A DNA stretch of 64,000 nt from the NCBI GenBank assembly GCA_963921795.1, contig OY997644.1, positions 2,906,254 to 2,970,253 on the forward strand, written 5' to 3'. Made by a program: the position numbers and the translations under genes. The stretch is from Nannobrachium achirus. Its lineage: Eukaryota > Chordata > Actinopteri > Myctophiformes > Myctophidae. The notes below the pieces were generated by a model. It had not been told where the DNA came from and made no database searches. It saw only the letters and a list, made by a program, of their open reading frames with translations. Below, piece after piece: positions 13,991 to 26,214 of the stretch. Numbering within the stretch: the stretch's first letter is position 1; each line of letters starts with the position of its first letter.

Positions 13991-14662
13991 GGAACAAAAT
14001 GGACCAATCTTTGACGTCAGTAACGTCAAAGAGAGCACTGCCTGCGATCTTGACATTTTGTGCTTTTATAGCCATTGTTTTCCGGCTTGAAGCGAGCCCA
14101 CAATTGTTTCGAAGGAACAATATTTTTCTAGTATTACAGTATAGTTCTGCTTGCAATGATAGTAGGAATTACAATCTTCTGTGAGTCTTTTTTAATAAAT
14201 CCCTAACAGTATGCCCTATGTTGTTATTTAACATTTCTGATGCGTCTCCCCCCCAACGATGCCCTGGGGGGATGTTTCCACATACTAAAATATCTGGCAA
14301 CTAACTAACTTTTGATCATTATTCCTGAAACTAGAGCCACTGATAGAGATGAGGAAGGAGGAGGTCAAATGACCCAGATAGTTTGTCAGGCCTGCCGTAG
14401 CCAGCTCCAGGAAGAAGCACAACATTACATTTAAGTACCCTAAGTACAAGCTGGTTGGGTACATAACCAAAGGTCAAGTTCACCAAGTATTTAGCTTTTA
14501 ATCTATAGATATGTAAACACACAGACATGAATTAAACATAATATCAAACATAATAATTATGTAACGATATTAAATAATCATGGATCCAGTCACACACAAT
14601 TTGAGAGGACCTGTGTTTTCATGCTATACTTTTTGGGTCATTAAATGAGAATTTCAGACTAG

Positions 14663-14715
<53 letters not shown>

Positions 14716-15105
14716 TGTTTTATTTTTATTTTTATTACCTTTAGTTGGTGTTCTTCTAGGCTTTTCCCAAAAAGTTGTACGTACATTCATTCACAGAACA
14801 CACATAGCAAACAACAGCTGAATAAGTGAAACAAAGTACCATGCCTGAAAGGGATGAGGTTATATAAAATGCCATGCTTACGGGTAATCTTTGATCTTTA
14901 CACAGGCAGGCACAGTTTGACAGTTTGACAGACAGACAGACATATTGATTACACATCGAGAAAGAGATCTCTGTCTTCCTCATACCAGGTAAACATTTTA
15001 TCTTATCTCCCTTGAGAACAGGTTGTTCTCTGCTTTCCAGGTAAATGTCTTGTTCCACTGCCAAATTCAAATATTCAAGATGTTTGCTGTGCGTGTGTGT
15101 GAGTG
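13991..15105. other. Upstream region of the ZP gene; (CTTT)n at 14667-14716
   Basis: No gene is supported. Open frames on the - strand across 14756-15118 overlap the promoter of the ZP gene and show no domain. A clean (CTTT)n tract lies at about 14667-14716. ACAGACAGACAGACA occurs near 14930. Confidence 0.5.
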
Positions 15106-15112
15106 TATAAAA
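15106..15112 (+). promoter_or_regulatory. TATA box of the ZP-domain gene
   Basis: TATAAAA lies 41 bp upstream of the chosen ATG at 15147, a spacing that would put transcription start about 10 bases before the ATG. The 5' UTR would be very short. The motif is exact, its function is inferred. Confidence 0.5.
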
Positions 15113-15146
15113 CACCATAGTGGAACGTATTCTCTCTCAGTAAACC

Positions 15147-15926
15147 ATGAGTGTCTCTTCAGTAGCAGTGGTGTTGCTGTTGCTCTGCGGAGCCCAGCAT
15201 GCTGGAGCCTCGCAGTTTCAAGGAACTGTCATCACCTATGACCCAAAGGACACGCACGCAGATGGAACTATTACGGTAGGTACAGGTCAAGATTATTATA
15301 GTTAATTCTAACTAAATAATGAAAACGAAAAAAAAAGGTAACACTTTGTAATGTGACTTACAAAGTACAAAGAATGTAACTATATTGATAAAACAAACTA
15401 AAATCATTGAGAACACGTCCTTACTTTAAGACTAATTATTTCAAACATAATTTCTTTGCCAATGTTAGGTTTTAGTTTTAGTAACTTTACCAAACAGAGA
15501 CATGATGAAAGTCATGTAATGTATAACCTTTATATCCTTATCTTCTAATTCCAGGTGGTTTTGCGCTATAAGACAGCCTTCGCATCATGCTCAAGTTCAG
15601 ACATATGGGAGTGTTATTCTGGGCCCTGTGGCAGTGATACCCTGCGGGGACCCTACACGGTGCAGGCAACCGCAGACTGGTGTCAACGAGAAGGAATCAT
15701 GACTCGACGGGTTCCCATCAACGCTTGGTTCCAAATGACGTGAGTGAAGAGAGATTCACTATTACACAACAAACAAAAACAATGAGACTTTAAATAGTAT
15801 TTTCATGTTTCCCCCCCCCCCTTTTTTTTTCCCCTATGTATACTTTTTATAATCACATGTCCAAAATAGGGATAGTAAATTGATTACTTTGATTAAATAA
15901 CATTATATACTGTATGTATATATGTA

Positions 15927-15961
<35 letters not shown>

Positions 15962-18377
15962 ACGGTTAGTTTGGGTAACTCAGTTAGATTTGGGTAAGAG
16001 CGCTCGTTTTGTATTTCAACACACACCCCCCTACCTGCCACACCTGATGAATTCACTGTGATAGTCATTTATCCACGCACCTGTGTATTCCATGGTGTAT
16101 TCTGCATGGCCACTTGATGGCGACAACACGGCATTCACTGTGTCAGTGACGCCACTCGTATGCGCAGTGTCTAATAATCTATGCTTACCCTTCTTCCTCA
16201 ACTCTGTTCTTCCTTGTGTTTAGCCCTCAATGGTTTAGCCATTAGCTTACTATGCCTAACTCTAACACTAACCCTAACCTTAACCTCAGTAAAACTATGC
16301 CTAACCCTAACCCTAACCTCCGTGGGGTGAGGCGCTATCCTGCAGACGTGTTGTTGTTGTTGTGGATCAAAGCCACCGCAATTGTTCCGCTCCGCGCCGC
16401 ACTACGAGCGCTCCGGTTCTTGATTTCACCGAGACTCCAAAAAAACGTGACATATATATATTCATAATAAATATATTTTGATTAACTGTTGCACCCTGTG
16501 TTTTGTGTTTTTCCTTTAGAATGTATTTATTTATTTTTGTTTCTCAATTGCTTCATCTGACATAATGTGCGAACAATTATGACAGAAATACCAAACCACT
16601 TAATAATAATAATAATAATCTCATCTCACACAGGTTACGAGGTAGTGCCTGGGAGAGTAACAGAAATGGCATTGGGAACTGGGCAGCTTATGCGGTGGTG
16701 AACCTCATGACCAGATCAGACACTGGGAAAGCCAACAGGCCTCCTCAGACCACCATCATACCTTCACTACGGTAACATAACACACTTCTATTTTGTTCTT
16801 ATACTCATTACTAACATCATCATCAACATCATCATTCTATAAGTCAGTAAATCTGTCTGTTCTTGGTCAGACTACTGTAGGCTTGACTCAGGCATGCAGA
16901 GTAGGGGTGTGTGCACGCACACGCAACACACACGCATTGCACACATGCCAATTTAAATATTTTGTTTATACATAAGGTATAGTTATGTATTTATAATACA
17001 TTGTACTAGATACTTCTACGAAAAACAAGTGAAAAATAAACTAATTATATAATCTCACTCTGTCTCTTATTTTCGTTCTGTTTCTGTCTCTCAGAGTTCC
17101 TTCTAACTGTGGGAGAAACTTCAACCTGTTAGCATTTGACCCAGATGGAGACTGGGTTGTATGTGGTCCTTGGGCTACTCTTCCTTCTGTTCTCAGCTTA
17201 TCATCAACCGTGAGTTGATAAATAAGAACATAGATCACATCATACTGATGCAAACATGTATTTTCTACTATAATCATGATTACTGTCATAATTAGTCTGT
17301 ACTGTTTTTCTCTACACCTCTTAAACATGTGACCCATTATTTCTCCTGGTTTGTTTTTGTACTCTTCCTGTCCTGTGTTCTTTCTCCCTTCTTTCAGAAT
17401 TGCATTTTGTCATTTGCTGCCACCAGCAGCAGTAATGCGGGTACCTACGTTGTCCAGTTGCGTATGTTTGACTATCCCAACCAGTCCATCACCGTCACAA
17501 ACACTGGAGGATCTCAGTCCACTCGCACTACCGGCCACTATCTCTCCTATATACCTCTACAGTTTGCTGTCGACGGTACACAGTTAAACCCTTAGTTCAT
17601 CTAAAAACTGACCCCTAGTGGTCTATTTTCTTAGGGGTTCCTGGCAACTCAACCAGTTAATATGCTAATAAAGTGAATGGATAATCAAAGTAAATCAATA
17701 ATCTAACATATTAAAACGTAAAGCTGTTAAATTGTTTATATTTCCCCTTTGTGTTCAGTGTATGGATCAGTACCCAGCTGTACAGAGGGACGGTATCTAC
17801 CCAGGTTCCTGCCTCCCACCCCGGCTAACAGAGCACGGCTCTACACCCATGTTGGACACAGACTGGAAATCACCATCAACACACAGGCAACACAGGCCAC
17901 GTGAGTAAAAGACAACAAGACTGAGGCCCTCCACTCCAGTACAGTAAAAAGTAGCATTCAGCCTAGAACTACACAGCACAGTGTTTTCCGTAACATAACA
18001 TTCCTTTAAAGTGATTTTTTTTGCCCTGTGGTGTTAATGTATCAGATGTGTGTTTTGTCCTTGTCCATGTGTAAAGGGGTTCTGATCATCTGCCTTACAG
18101 AATGAAGTCATTTAGTTGGTGTTTTGTTGTCCTGTGGTGTCCCTTCTAAAGGTCTGAAAAAGTAAATTAAAACATTTGAACCATGTTCTCTTCTCTGGTG
18201 GTGTTGTAGGGTCTCACAGCTGTTGTTCAGTGGACCCCACAACATGATCCTGACTGTACCAGCACAGGGACAGTTCATCCTGAGATGGACAGCATCACAG
18301 TCAGAGGTTGGAGAACATCACCCTGTCTGCTTTGTTGCTCAGACCAACAGGTCAGCTTTATTTAATTGATCTTCCTT

Positions 18378-18456
<79 letters not shown>

Positions 18457-19617
18457 GCCCATTTTACTTTTCCTTTTGTCTTAGACTTATAGAGTATTAT
18501 TTTCTGTGTCATTAGATCAGTTACAATATTACAGAGCATGATGATAAAAGCAATGTGTTATTTGTAGTAAGTAGTTCTCCCTGTTTGTGTTAGTGCTATT
18601 GGGATCTACAAAATCTGTATAGCAGAGATCCTACCATATCATTGGCTGGATAAAGAAGAAAAATCACCACTGAGAAAATGTATTGATTGAAGACTTTATT
18701 AGAAGTTTGCATAGAAAAAAGTATGGTTACGGTACAGTTTCATGACGACGGTACAGTTCACTGGTACAAAGTCAACTAAAAGGAGATCCTAGGAAAGCAC
18801 TTGACTTATTTACACTGGAAACCATTGAAGTATCTCATATAACATTGAATGACAGACGGATAGAAAACAGTACTATGCAGTACATATGCTCAGGAGAAAA
18901 ATAAATAAATAAATAAATAAATAAATAGAAAATGTTAACTGAAATGTTTTGTAAACTCTAATCTTCATAGTGTTGTACCAGTAAACAAAGTATTACGTTT
19001 ACTGGTACAGTACAGTTTACTGGGGGGGGGGGGGGGTCAAGTTATTGCTTCACTTCTTTTTAATAACTAAAATGAGTTTGTTTTCACAGTGCGGACAAAT
19101 ATCAGTCGGAGCTTCGCTGTGTCATCGTCTCTGTCTCAAATGGTGGGTGAAACGTAACACCTGTTTACTACTGCATCATATTTCTAACAACCTATGTGGG
19201 TTATACTATTATCATCATGATCTTCTGGAAACCTTTCATTTCAGTGAAAGCCAATGTGATTTGCGATGAGACCGCCATGACAGTAGAGGTGAACAAATCC
19301 TCATTCCGGGGACTTGAAGGACATCTGCGACTCAATGATCCAAGCAACGTAGCCTGCAGCCTGGAAAGCCAACAAAACAGCACTCACATCATAGCAGTGA
19401 TCCCCCTCAGTGGCTGTGGTACTGAGATTGAGGTAACGAAGTCATACCTGGATGCTAGTTGGTCACATCTGTTCTACTTTACACCTTTGTGCATTTACTA
19501 AAGGTTAGTTTTACACATAGTTATGTAATGGGGCTGTGGTACTAGAGAGCTGTGTTATATGTATTGTTCTGTTGCACTGCCTCTTTAAGGAATGTGATCT
19601 GTCTGTCTGTCTGTCTA

Positions 19618-19660
<43 letters not shown>

Positions 19661-19694
19661 TCCTGCATGCCAGCATGCCAACCTGTCAGACACG

Positions 19695-19778
<84 letters not shown>

Positions 19779-19808
19779 ACAGACAAACACAGACACACAG
19801 ACAAACAC

Positions 19809-19844
<36 letters not shown>

Positions 19845-22037
19845 GGACAACTACAAATAACAATGCAACAATGCTTATGCAATCAGGCTGCAAACAGACT
19901 CCAGTGTTCAACGTTGGTATCACTTTAATCCAAGTTGTTAGTTCATAACTACTGGATCAGACTAAACTCTTATAACTACTGGGTTAGACTGAAGTCTTAT
20001 CTTCATAACTACTGGGTCAGACTAAACTCTTATCTTCACTGGGTTAGACTAAACTCTTACCTTCAGAACGACTGGGTCAGACTAAACTCCTATCTTCATA
20101 ACCACTGGGTTAGACTAAACTAAAATCTCCTGCGTACAGGAGGATGACGAGAACCTCATCTTCAAAAATGCCATCACCACCGTTGACAACACCAGTGACG
20201 TCATCACCCGCACGCACCTGTTGGAGGTGGAGGTCTACTGCCAGTACCCCAAGACTGGCAACGTGACCCTGAGTTACAGCGTCCACAGAAACAACGTCAC
20301 GGTCCAGGAGAAGGGCTTCGGTACGTTCACCTACCAGTTTGAGTTCTTTCACAGCCGGCGTTTCACCTCCATGATGGACCCCCGCTCCTATCCACTGGAG
20401 TACGACGTAGGGGACAAGATCTACATGGAGATAGAGGCCTCGTCTTCACTCAACAACACCGAACTGTTTGTGGTGTCCTGCAGAGCTGCGCCGTACGACA
20501 ACCCCAGCTACCAACCAGCCTACTCCATCATAGAACATGGGTGAGTGCAGTTTACAACACAGCACACACGCACACTCTTTAGTCTTTTTTTAAGCCATAT
20601 TTAAGCTGTTTCAATAGGGGGGAGTGGAGATCATAGCCTGGTTATTTCTGGGTCTGAACAGCCTAGGAACCTCTGATTTAAGTTATTGTTATTATAGTAT
20701 TAATGATATTTGAGCTTCCAGTTGAGTAAGTTACAAGCCAGGGGGAATACCACGTAACAGAATACAGCAACATTGTCACACAATGAATTCATTACTGCTT
20801 TAAATAATTTCTCTCACATAAATGCCTGCCTTTGTGTGTTCTAAACTGCACAAAAAATGTTATGTTTATGTAATTATACAATTATACTATTTGTTTTTTG
20901 TGAGAATATACACCACACTCTCTTAGCATCAATAGGTGTTTTGTTCTTGTTTCCAACCAGGTGTACCGTGGACAACACTGTTGAAGTTCTTTCACCACGC
21001 CATGAGAGACATTTCCAGTTTTCAATGGAGGCCTTCAAATTCATAGGATCACATGATCAGGTAAACAGGGTTTTTTGTATTTTTTTTTTTTTTTAATGTT
21101 TCGGGGCTTTTGCCTTTAGTAGACTGACAGGAAATGGGGGAGAGATGGGGAGTGACGCGCAGCGACATCTGGTCGGGCTCAGGAATGGAACCAGCGACCC
21201 GCTGCAGGCTACACAGAGCCTATGTGGTATGCGGCTGGAACAGTGGACAGGGAACTGTTTAGCTCCAGTGATGGTTCAATTATTTCCACAAAGAAACAAG
21301 GTTTTAAACTGTGTTTGTCTCAGGTGTACATCAGCTGTTCTGTTATGCTGTGTGAAGCCGGGAACCCCAACGCCAGATGTTCCAAGGGATGCATCAACTC
21401 CACTCAGTCTGGAGCCAACCACCGACGGAAGAGAGAGGCTGTCATTCAAACTGCAAGGCACTACATTTCCCAGGGTCCCCTGCGCTTGAGAAGGTCGTCT
21501 GAGATCACAGGTGACTCTGAAACCTTTCTCAAGTCTGTGAAAAAAAGTCAAAACGATGTCTCCCTGGGACTCAAACTAGTGAAGATCTACAAGCTCACAA
21601 CACGTCGCCATGTAACATGTTGTGAGCTTGTAGATCGGCTATTTTCACTACTTCTTAAAAGTATTTTAAATGGAATTATTTATAAAATAAAAATACAAAA
21701 CATAATATGACGAATTTTGGGGGGGACTTTTTTGAAAATCTTTTGAAATAAACAAAATGTAGGAACGAAAGGGGTATTTACTCACAACCAATACATATTG
21801 GTCTGCGACCCACATGGGTCCTGACCCACTGTTGTTCTATTATGCATGATCTCACAGTGTTGTTGTTGTTGTTGTTGTGGTTTTCCCTCAGCTACCAGCC
21901 TGAACCTGAACCTGAACCTGGTCTTCGTGGCTGGATGTCTTCTCACAGTGGTCGCCATGATCTGTGCAGTGGCCATCTACAAGGTCCAGAAGACGACAAG
22001 GGTGAAATATGAGCTGCTGCCCTCTACTGAAGGTTAA
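15147..22037 (+). CDS. ZP-domain type I membrane glycoprotein, complete 13-exon gene (700 aa)
   Basis: Exons: 15147-15275, 15555-15739, 16634-16771, 17095-17209, 17398-17575, 17759-17900, 18210-18350, 19090-19142, 19245-19432, 20140-20540, 20961-21060, 21324-21510, 21892-22037. All introns are GT-AG and the phases join to one 2103-nt frame. Residues 1-21 form a signal peptide. Residues 22-360 are a cysteine-containing extracellular region (ITVVLRYKTAF, WCQREG, NLLAFDPDGDWV, YIPLQFAVDV, SELRCVIVSV) of a type I recall from uncharacterised teleost proteins. The ZP module runs from about 363 to 613 with cysteines at 367, 398, 418, 457 (ZP-N) and 537, 558, 595, 600, 609, 613 (ZP-C), including IPLSGCGT. 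RRKR at 624-627 is a furin-like site, a membrane helix lies at about 660-682, and an 18-residue tail follows. By family analogy it would be cleaved, then polymerise into an extracellular coat or matrix. Tissue is unknown. Several NxS/T sites are present. Introns hold microsatellites and one palindromic cassette. Confidence 0.93.
16250..16322. repeat. Telomere-like CCCTAA repeat tract in ZP intron 2
   Basis: Degenerate and perfect CTAACC units (CTAACACTAACCCTAACC, then CCTAACCCTAACCCTAACC) in two short clusters. Interstitial telomere-like tracts of this size are common in vertebrates. Confidence 0.7.
18377..18457. repeat. (CTGT)n microsatellite in ZP intron 7
   Basis: About 20 uninterrupted TCTG units, starting 27 bp after the exon 7 donor. 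An AAAT tract (about 18901-18928) and a G-run (about 19022-19036) follow in the same intron. Confidence 0.95.
19594..19841. repeat. Composite microsatellite (CTGT)n-(CA)n-(GA)n in ZP intron 9
   Basis: Three adjoining simple repeats: CTGT units at about 19594-19660, CA at about 19694-19777 and GA at about 19813-19841. Confidence 0.95.
19943..20125. repeat. ~32-37-bp minisatellite in ZP intron 9, abutting exon 10
   Basis: Six imperfect units share ACTGGGTYAGACTAAACTC and a CTTATCTTCATAAC segment. The last unit ends about 14 bp before the exon 10 acceptor (AG at 20138-20139), so the array supplies part of the polypyrimidine/branch region. Confidence 0.85.
21577..21650. repeat. Palindromic cassette in ZP intron 12
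   Basis: The left arm GATCTACAAGCTCACAACA is mirrored on the right by TGTTGTGAGCTTGTAGATC, flanked by TAGTGAA on the left and TTCACTA on the right. The loop is about 17 nt. It lies 67 bp after the exon 12 donor. It belongs to the family described in the findings. Confidence 0.85.
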
Positions 22038-23893
22038 GGCAGCAATGTGTGTGGTGTCTGACAAGCATAACGACTTCAGCTACACCGCCCCCTTCTGGTG
22101 GACCTCTAGTGTTGCCTCCGCACTATAGGGCCGCTGGGCAATTAACCCAACATAATATGTTTGGTTAATGTTCAATATATTATGTCGAAACAGATATATT
22201 GAACCAATTTATAACCACTTATAACCCATTAATCAAGGTGATGGGAAGATTGCAGATGCAAAAGTTTCTTTTTTTTTCTTTTTTTTTTGGTTAGACTGTG
22301 TGTTCTTCTGTATACTATAGACCAGTCGTTCCCAAACTGTTTTTATGATGTGGGTGGAACCATGAGATAAAGTGGTACTAAAATTGGCTTGAATGGATTG
22401 ACTCTACATGGTTCTCATCGTGGTACCATGCTAATCTTCTCTGTATCGTTAACATTTTAGCCCAAAGACAGTGCCCCGTCGCCAACAAAGAGCATTTTGG
22501 TATTGCATCTGAAATGGCTTGGAATTAGAGACAGACAGATCATGAAATTTAAATATCCGAGTGGTTGTTTAGACTAAAACCTTATAAAACCGTATTATGG
22601 ACCAATATTTATACAAAATATATATTTTTGAAAAGCATGGTGGGGGGGGGGGGGGGAATCATCTGAAACATAATTTTATACAATGTGTAGTGGGAGTCCC
22701 TGCTTCATCTCTATAGGCTCTATAGGAGATGATGCAAGAAGAAGGAAAAAGAAACAAAAAAAAAAAACAAGAAGGCCCCTGATATAGAGGGTCTTACTCA
22801 AGATGTGAACCCTATTTGACTGGGCAATGAACCTGAGTGACATTTGACATAACGCATACATTATATTTGAGCAATGATCTGTAATAATGTAGAAACCTAT
22901 AACTACTAATATATACTGTCTCTTTTTTACTAACTCTGATGATTTAATTAAAAGAAAGTGCTGAGCGCTCGTGGCAGGGCTCAGGTGAATGTTCAAATAA
23001 ATTACCAAAGCATGCTTCTCTGTTTGTGACACTTTATTGGTACATTTTACTTATGTGTGACTGGGAATTCATGTTATAAGCATAACCATACATTTCAATA
23101 TGCATGTATACTGCTGAACATAGAGAAAATGCATCCGTAGGAGACATTGCAACGCATTGCGAACTTGTAGATTGGCTATTTTTAAATGGCTGGCATATAG
23201 GGTTGAAGTGGTTAATGTATGTTTTGTAATACTTATCAACATCTACAGTAAAGTAGCCTAACTCAAGTTTTAAAATAATTGTAGTGGAGTAAAAGTACAA
23301 TATTAGCCTCTAAGATGCAATGGAGTTGAAGTAAACATATTGAAAATTGGAAATAGTAAAGTAAATAATAATAATACTAATATTCAAAGAGCTTTATTGG
23401 CATGAGAAAACATAATTTAACTCATCCTTGCCATGAGTGTGCAGACACAATCATAATAAATCATAATATGTAAAATTCACAAACAATCAGGCTTCCAATT
23501 CAAGTAAGAAAGATCATTCTATCTAGACAGAGCATCCTGAATCACTTTTTGACAACATATAGTGTTGCATGGCTTCTTTTACTCGACAGGTCCTTGCTGG
23601 TAGCATGACTTTGTGATGACATGGGAAACCAGCCCTGTCCACTACTTTAGTACAATGAATGAATGAATGAATGAATGAATGAATGAATGAATAGTTTTAT
23701 TTCGATAATCAGTGAGACATTACAAGTCATTTTTGTTTTCGTTTCTTTTTTTTTTAACCTTAACATTAAATGCACACTGTGGGGCAGCAGTGTTTTAAAA
23801 AAACAGTTTGGTATGTTTGGTACCATGTTTGATGTTTACCTGGAATTTGTAGCCCACAGAAGCACCAAATAGTTTCTGATTAGACGTTGCTAA
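22038..23893. other. 3' flank of ZP gene and repeat remnants; no gene
   Basis: No further coding exon is visible. An AATAAA at 22996-23001 could end a long 3' UTR but is weak evidence. The text at about 22325-22345 (CAGTCGTTCCCAAACTG) is hAT-terminus-like without a partner. A half cassette sits at 23147-23190. (GAAT)n lies at about 23655-23692. A G-run occurs near 22640-22656. Confidence 0.5.
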
Positions 23894-24078
23894 GCCAGGA
23901 AAGGCAAGAAGCGCACCACCTTGTAGTGTACATGCACTGCGGCGCAGTAGCTCAGCAAACAACACTGTAGTGTAGAGCTCAAGACCCTGGTGTTAGGTAG
24001 GAGAGTGTGGAGGGTTCCAGGAGTCCCGAGCTGGTGTTGGCTAGAGTCTAGACCACACTCTCGCATCGCATCGCAGAC
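23894..24078 (+). pseudogene. 3' end of an RTE-like LINE ORF, decayed
   Basis: Matches the end of the better preserved fragment at 35213-35563: GCCAGGAAAGGCAAGAAGC, then GTGTGGAGGGTTCC and GAGCTGGTGTTGGCTAGA. The reading frame is broken. The 3' UTR (CGCATCGCATCGCAG) is cut by the hAT element at 24087 and continues after 24536. Confidence 0.65.
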
Positions 24079-24086
24079 GTTGATAC

Positions 24087-24528
24087 CAGGCCTGGAATTT
24101 GGACATTTTAGAGGCAAGGCCACTTGGCCTCCTTTGTGCCTCTGGCACAAAGGCCAAATACCAGGGCAGGAAGGCCATCAAATAGAACAAGAGTTTAGTC
24201 CATTGAAAGAATTTGTTGAATTTAAGGTTTAGGGATGATAATCTGCGGTGAAATAGATAAATGATGGTATTTTCAATCTGATCCATGCTCACCATCAAAG
24301 ATACTGGATTGGTTTAAGATGGGGACTCGGGGGTGTTAAGACTTCAGAATCTCAACAAAAGACACTGGTGTCTACATGACAAGAAAGAGACAGAGGATTA
24401 AATGATACAGTCAGCTTTAGGGCATTAAGGCCACTGTGGCCTCAGGTCATTGGTTTGGGGGGCACAAGGCCAAACTAAGGGGCAACGGCGGCCATGGCCT
24501 TCATGGCCTCCATGAAATTCCTGCCCTG
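24087..24528. mobile_element. hAT-type non-autonomous element (TSD gttgatac)
   Basis: The left end CAGGCCTGGAATTT and right end AAATTCCTGCCCTG are inverted. The exact 8-bp duplication gttgatac lies at 24079-24086 and 24529-24536. The interior is rich in GGCCACTTGGCC-like motifs and has no ORF. It inserted into the 3' region of the LINE fragment. Confidence 0.85.
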
Positions 24529-24620
24529 GTTGATACATTACTGATCGTGCACTTTTTAGTTGCTCTTGGTGGATGAGGGTCAGAGAACTGTAACCTATAA
24601 TCATAACATTATAGGTTATA

Positions 24621-24621
<1 letters not shown>

Positions 24622-24688
<67 letters not shown>
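24622..24688. repeat. (CT)n microsatellite
   Basis: About 33 uninterrupted CT units, preceded by a small palindrome, TAACCTATAATCATAACATT, and its near complement ATTATAGGTTATAG. Confidence 0.95.
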
Positions 24689-24691
<3 letters not shown>

Positions 24692-25187
24692 AAAAACAAG
24701 GTAACAGCTAGGCCGATTATCCATGTTTTACTTTTAACCTCTTGAACCCCAGGAGTCCGCCTAAAATGTATGCCCAAATTGGAACCGTTGTGGACACAAA
24801 ACTACAATGATTGTGGCTACTCTTGACCCACCAAATGTCAGCTAACCCCTGAGAATTCACAAATGCAGTGTAAAACATCACATTTCTCTTACCAAATTGT
24901 CCTGCTGTGATCACTTACCTGGGAAAAGAATCAAAAGATGATTGAAAAAGACCTCCGCCTATGGAAAATTTGCATTCTGAATAGTGAATGAGCCTCAAGA
25001 CCTTATTGAAAACATATATAGTGAATTGAGAAATTGTCCACCAAGGTGTCATCAATTGATAGGCAAAAGTGTTATGAATATATTCCAAACTATGTAAACT
25101 CTACAGATGTTTTAGTGAGAGTAGTGCTGTAATATTAGTAGTGTAGTGTAGACGTTGAGTGAGTAATGATAAAAACAAGTAACAATA

Positions 25188-25400
25188 TAGCTGCAAGCAG
25201 CGATAAAGTGTCCAAGGCATAAAAAGCAGGAAAGCAAAAAGGCATCAAGGGAAAGCAAAGAAGAATATCAAAGAAAAACTAGAAGCAGTGTTCTTCCGAA
25301 CAGGACTCCGGCAGGTCAGGTAGGTTTCTTTTGGCCTAGTGGTGACTCTATAATAGGCCAAAGTGAAAAGGGTGAGGGAAAACGTCTACGCAGTCTCAAA
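25188..25400 (+). repeat. GCTGCAAGCAGCGATAAAG repeat fragment
   Basis: Starts AATATAGCTGCAAGCAGCGA and runs through AAAGCATCAAGGGAAAGC, CTAGAAGCAGTGTTCTTCCG and CCTAGTGGTGACTCTATAAT, nearly identical to the start of the copy at 52893. It is truncated after about 200 bp. Confidence 0.75.
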
Positions 25401-25968
25401 GCTACCAGCAACAGACTGCAAAAGAGCTTCTTTCCACGAACAGTCAGGCACATGAACGAACTGTCAAAAACGAGAAAGATCCAGGGAAAAAAGAATCGCT
25501 AGCACCCCCCCCCCCCCCCCCACCCAGAATTGCACCTACTGTACATACCCCTTACGTTCCCTCCTTGTGAAGTTGAATTGCACCTACTGTACATAAATGC
25601 ATACTGTGAAGTTGAATATATTAATCTGTTGCACATAGAACACTCTGTGAAGATGTCTACAAAAGTTAAGTAAGTACAGTAAGCAACTACTGGAAAAATA
25701 TGCTGTTGGCGTATAGAATATGCCAAACTTTTTGCACATGTACATCTGAGGATGCTCTTTTCTTTTCCTGTTGCTCTTTTTGCCTTTAGCACTCACTTTT
25801 TAGATTATTATTATTATTATTTTTAGATGTGGTTTGCTGTTATTATATTGTTTTTTTGATATACGACTGCATTGTACTGAAGGATGCCAAACAAAAACAA
25901 ATTTTACTCTTATGTACCTGTACAAAAGACGTAACAATGAAGTACAACCTTGAACCTTGTTTGGTTAC
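25401..25968 (+). mobile_element. Probable LINE 3' tail
   Basis: The text from GTCTCAAAGCTACCAGCAAC and AAAGAGCTTCTTTCCACGAA to TGTACCTGTACAAAAGACG has the look of a LINE end: a decayed RT C-terminal tail followed by an AT-rich 3' UTR. A C-run lies at 25505-25520. There is a direct duplication of GAATTGCACCTACTGTACATA. The family is not certain. Confidence 0.45.
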
Positions 25969-26179
25969 CTGCTATGAGAGGGATTCTGGTGCCTGTAGTT
26001 TCCAGGACCACCTCCAGGGGGCAGTGTTTTGCCGTGGGTTCCCTCAGGATGACACAGACCTCGTCTCTCCGTCGTAGACAGTCCATCTTGTTGCCACGGT
26101 AACTGACGCACAGCTCAGACAGCTCGCTGGGGAGGATGGGAGAGAAGGCCAGGCAATGCTGCTGGAGTCTGGACCCTGT
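25969..26179 (-). CDS. Unidentified protein-coding exon (211 nt)
   Basis: On the - strand a 70-codon frame is bounded by an acceptor (TTTGCCCCCAG before 26179) and a donor (GCAG then GTAACC below 25969). It reads TGSRLQQHCLAFSPILPS, ELSELCVSYRGNKMDCLRR, RDEVCVILREPTAKHCPLE, VVLETTGTRIPLIA. Third positions are strongly G/C, unlike the surrounding AT-rich repeats, which supports real coding. I do not recognise the protein. It lies downstream of the paqr5-like exons on the same strand but does not fit a PAQR receptor. No sister exon was found, so it may be an isolated or orphaned exon of another gene. Confidence 0.5.
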
Positions 26180-26214
26180 CTGGGGGCAAACGTTACAAGG
26201 TACATACCGTACAT

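Noticed and set aside
14756-15118. A 120-codon - strand open frame upstream of the ZP gene
   Set aside because: It overlaps the TATA box and 5' end of the well-supported ZP gene, and shows no motif.
16250-16322. Telomere or chromosome end
   Set aside because: The CCCTAA units are few and degenerate and lie in an intron, with a complete gene continuing on both sides.
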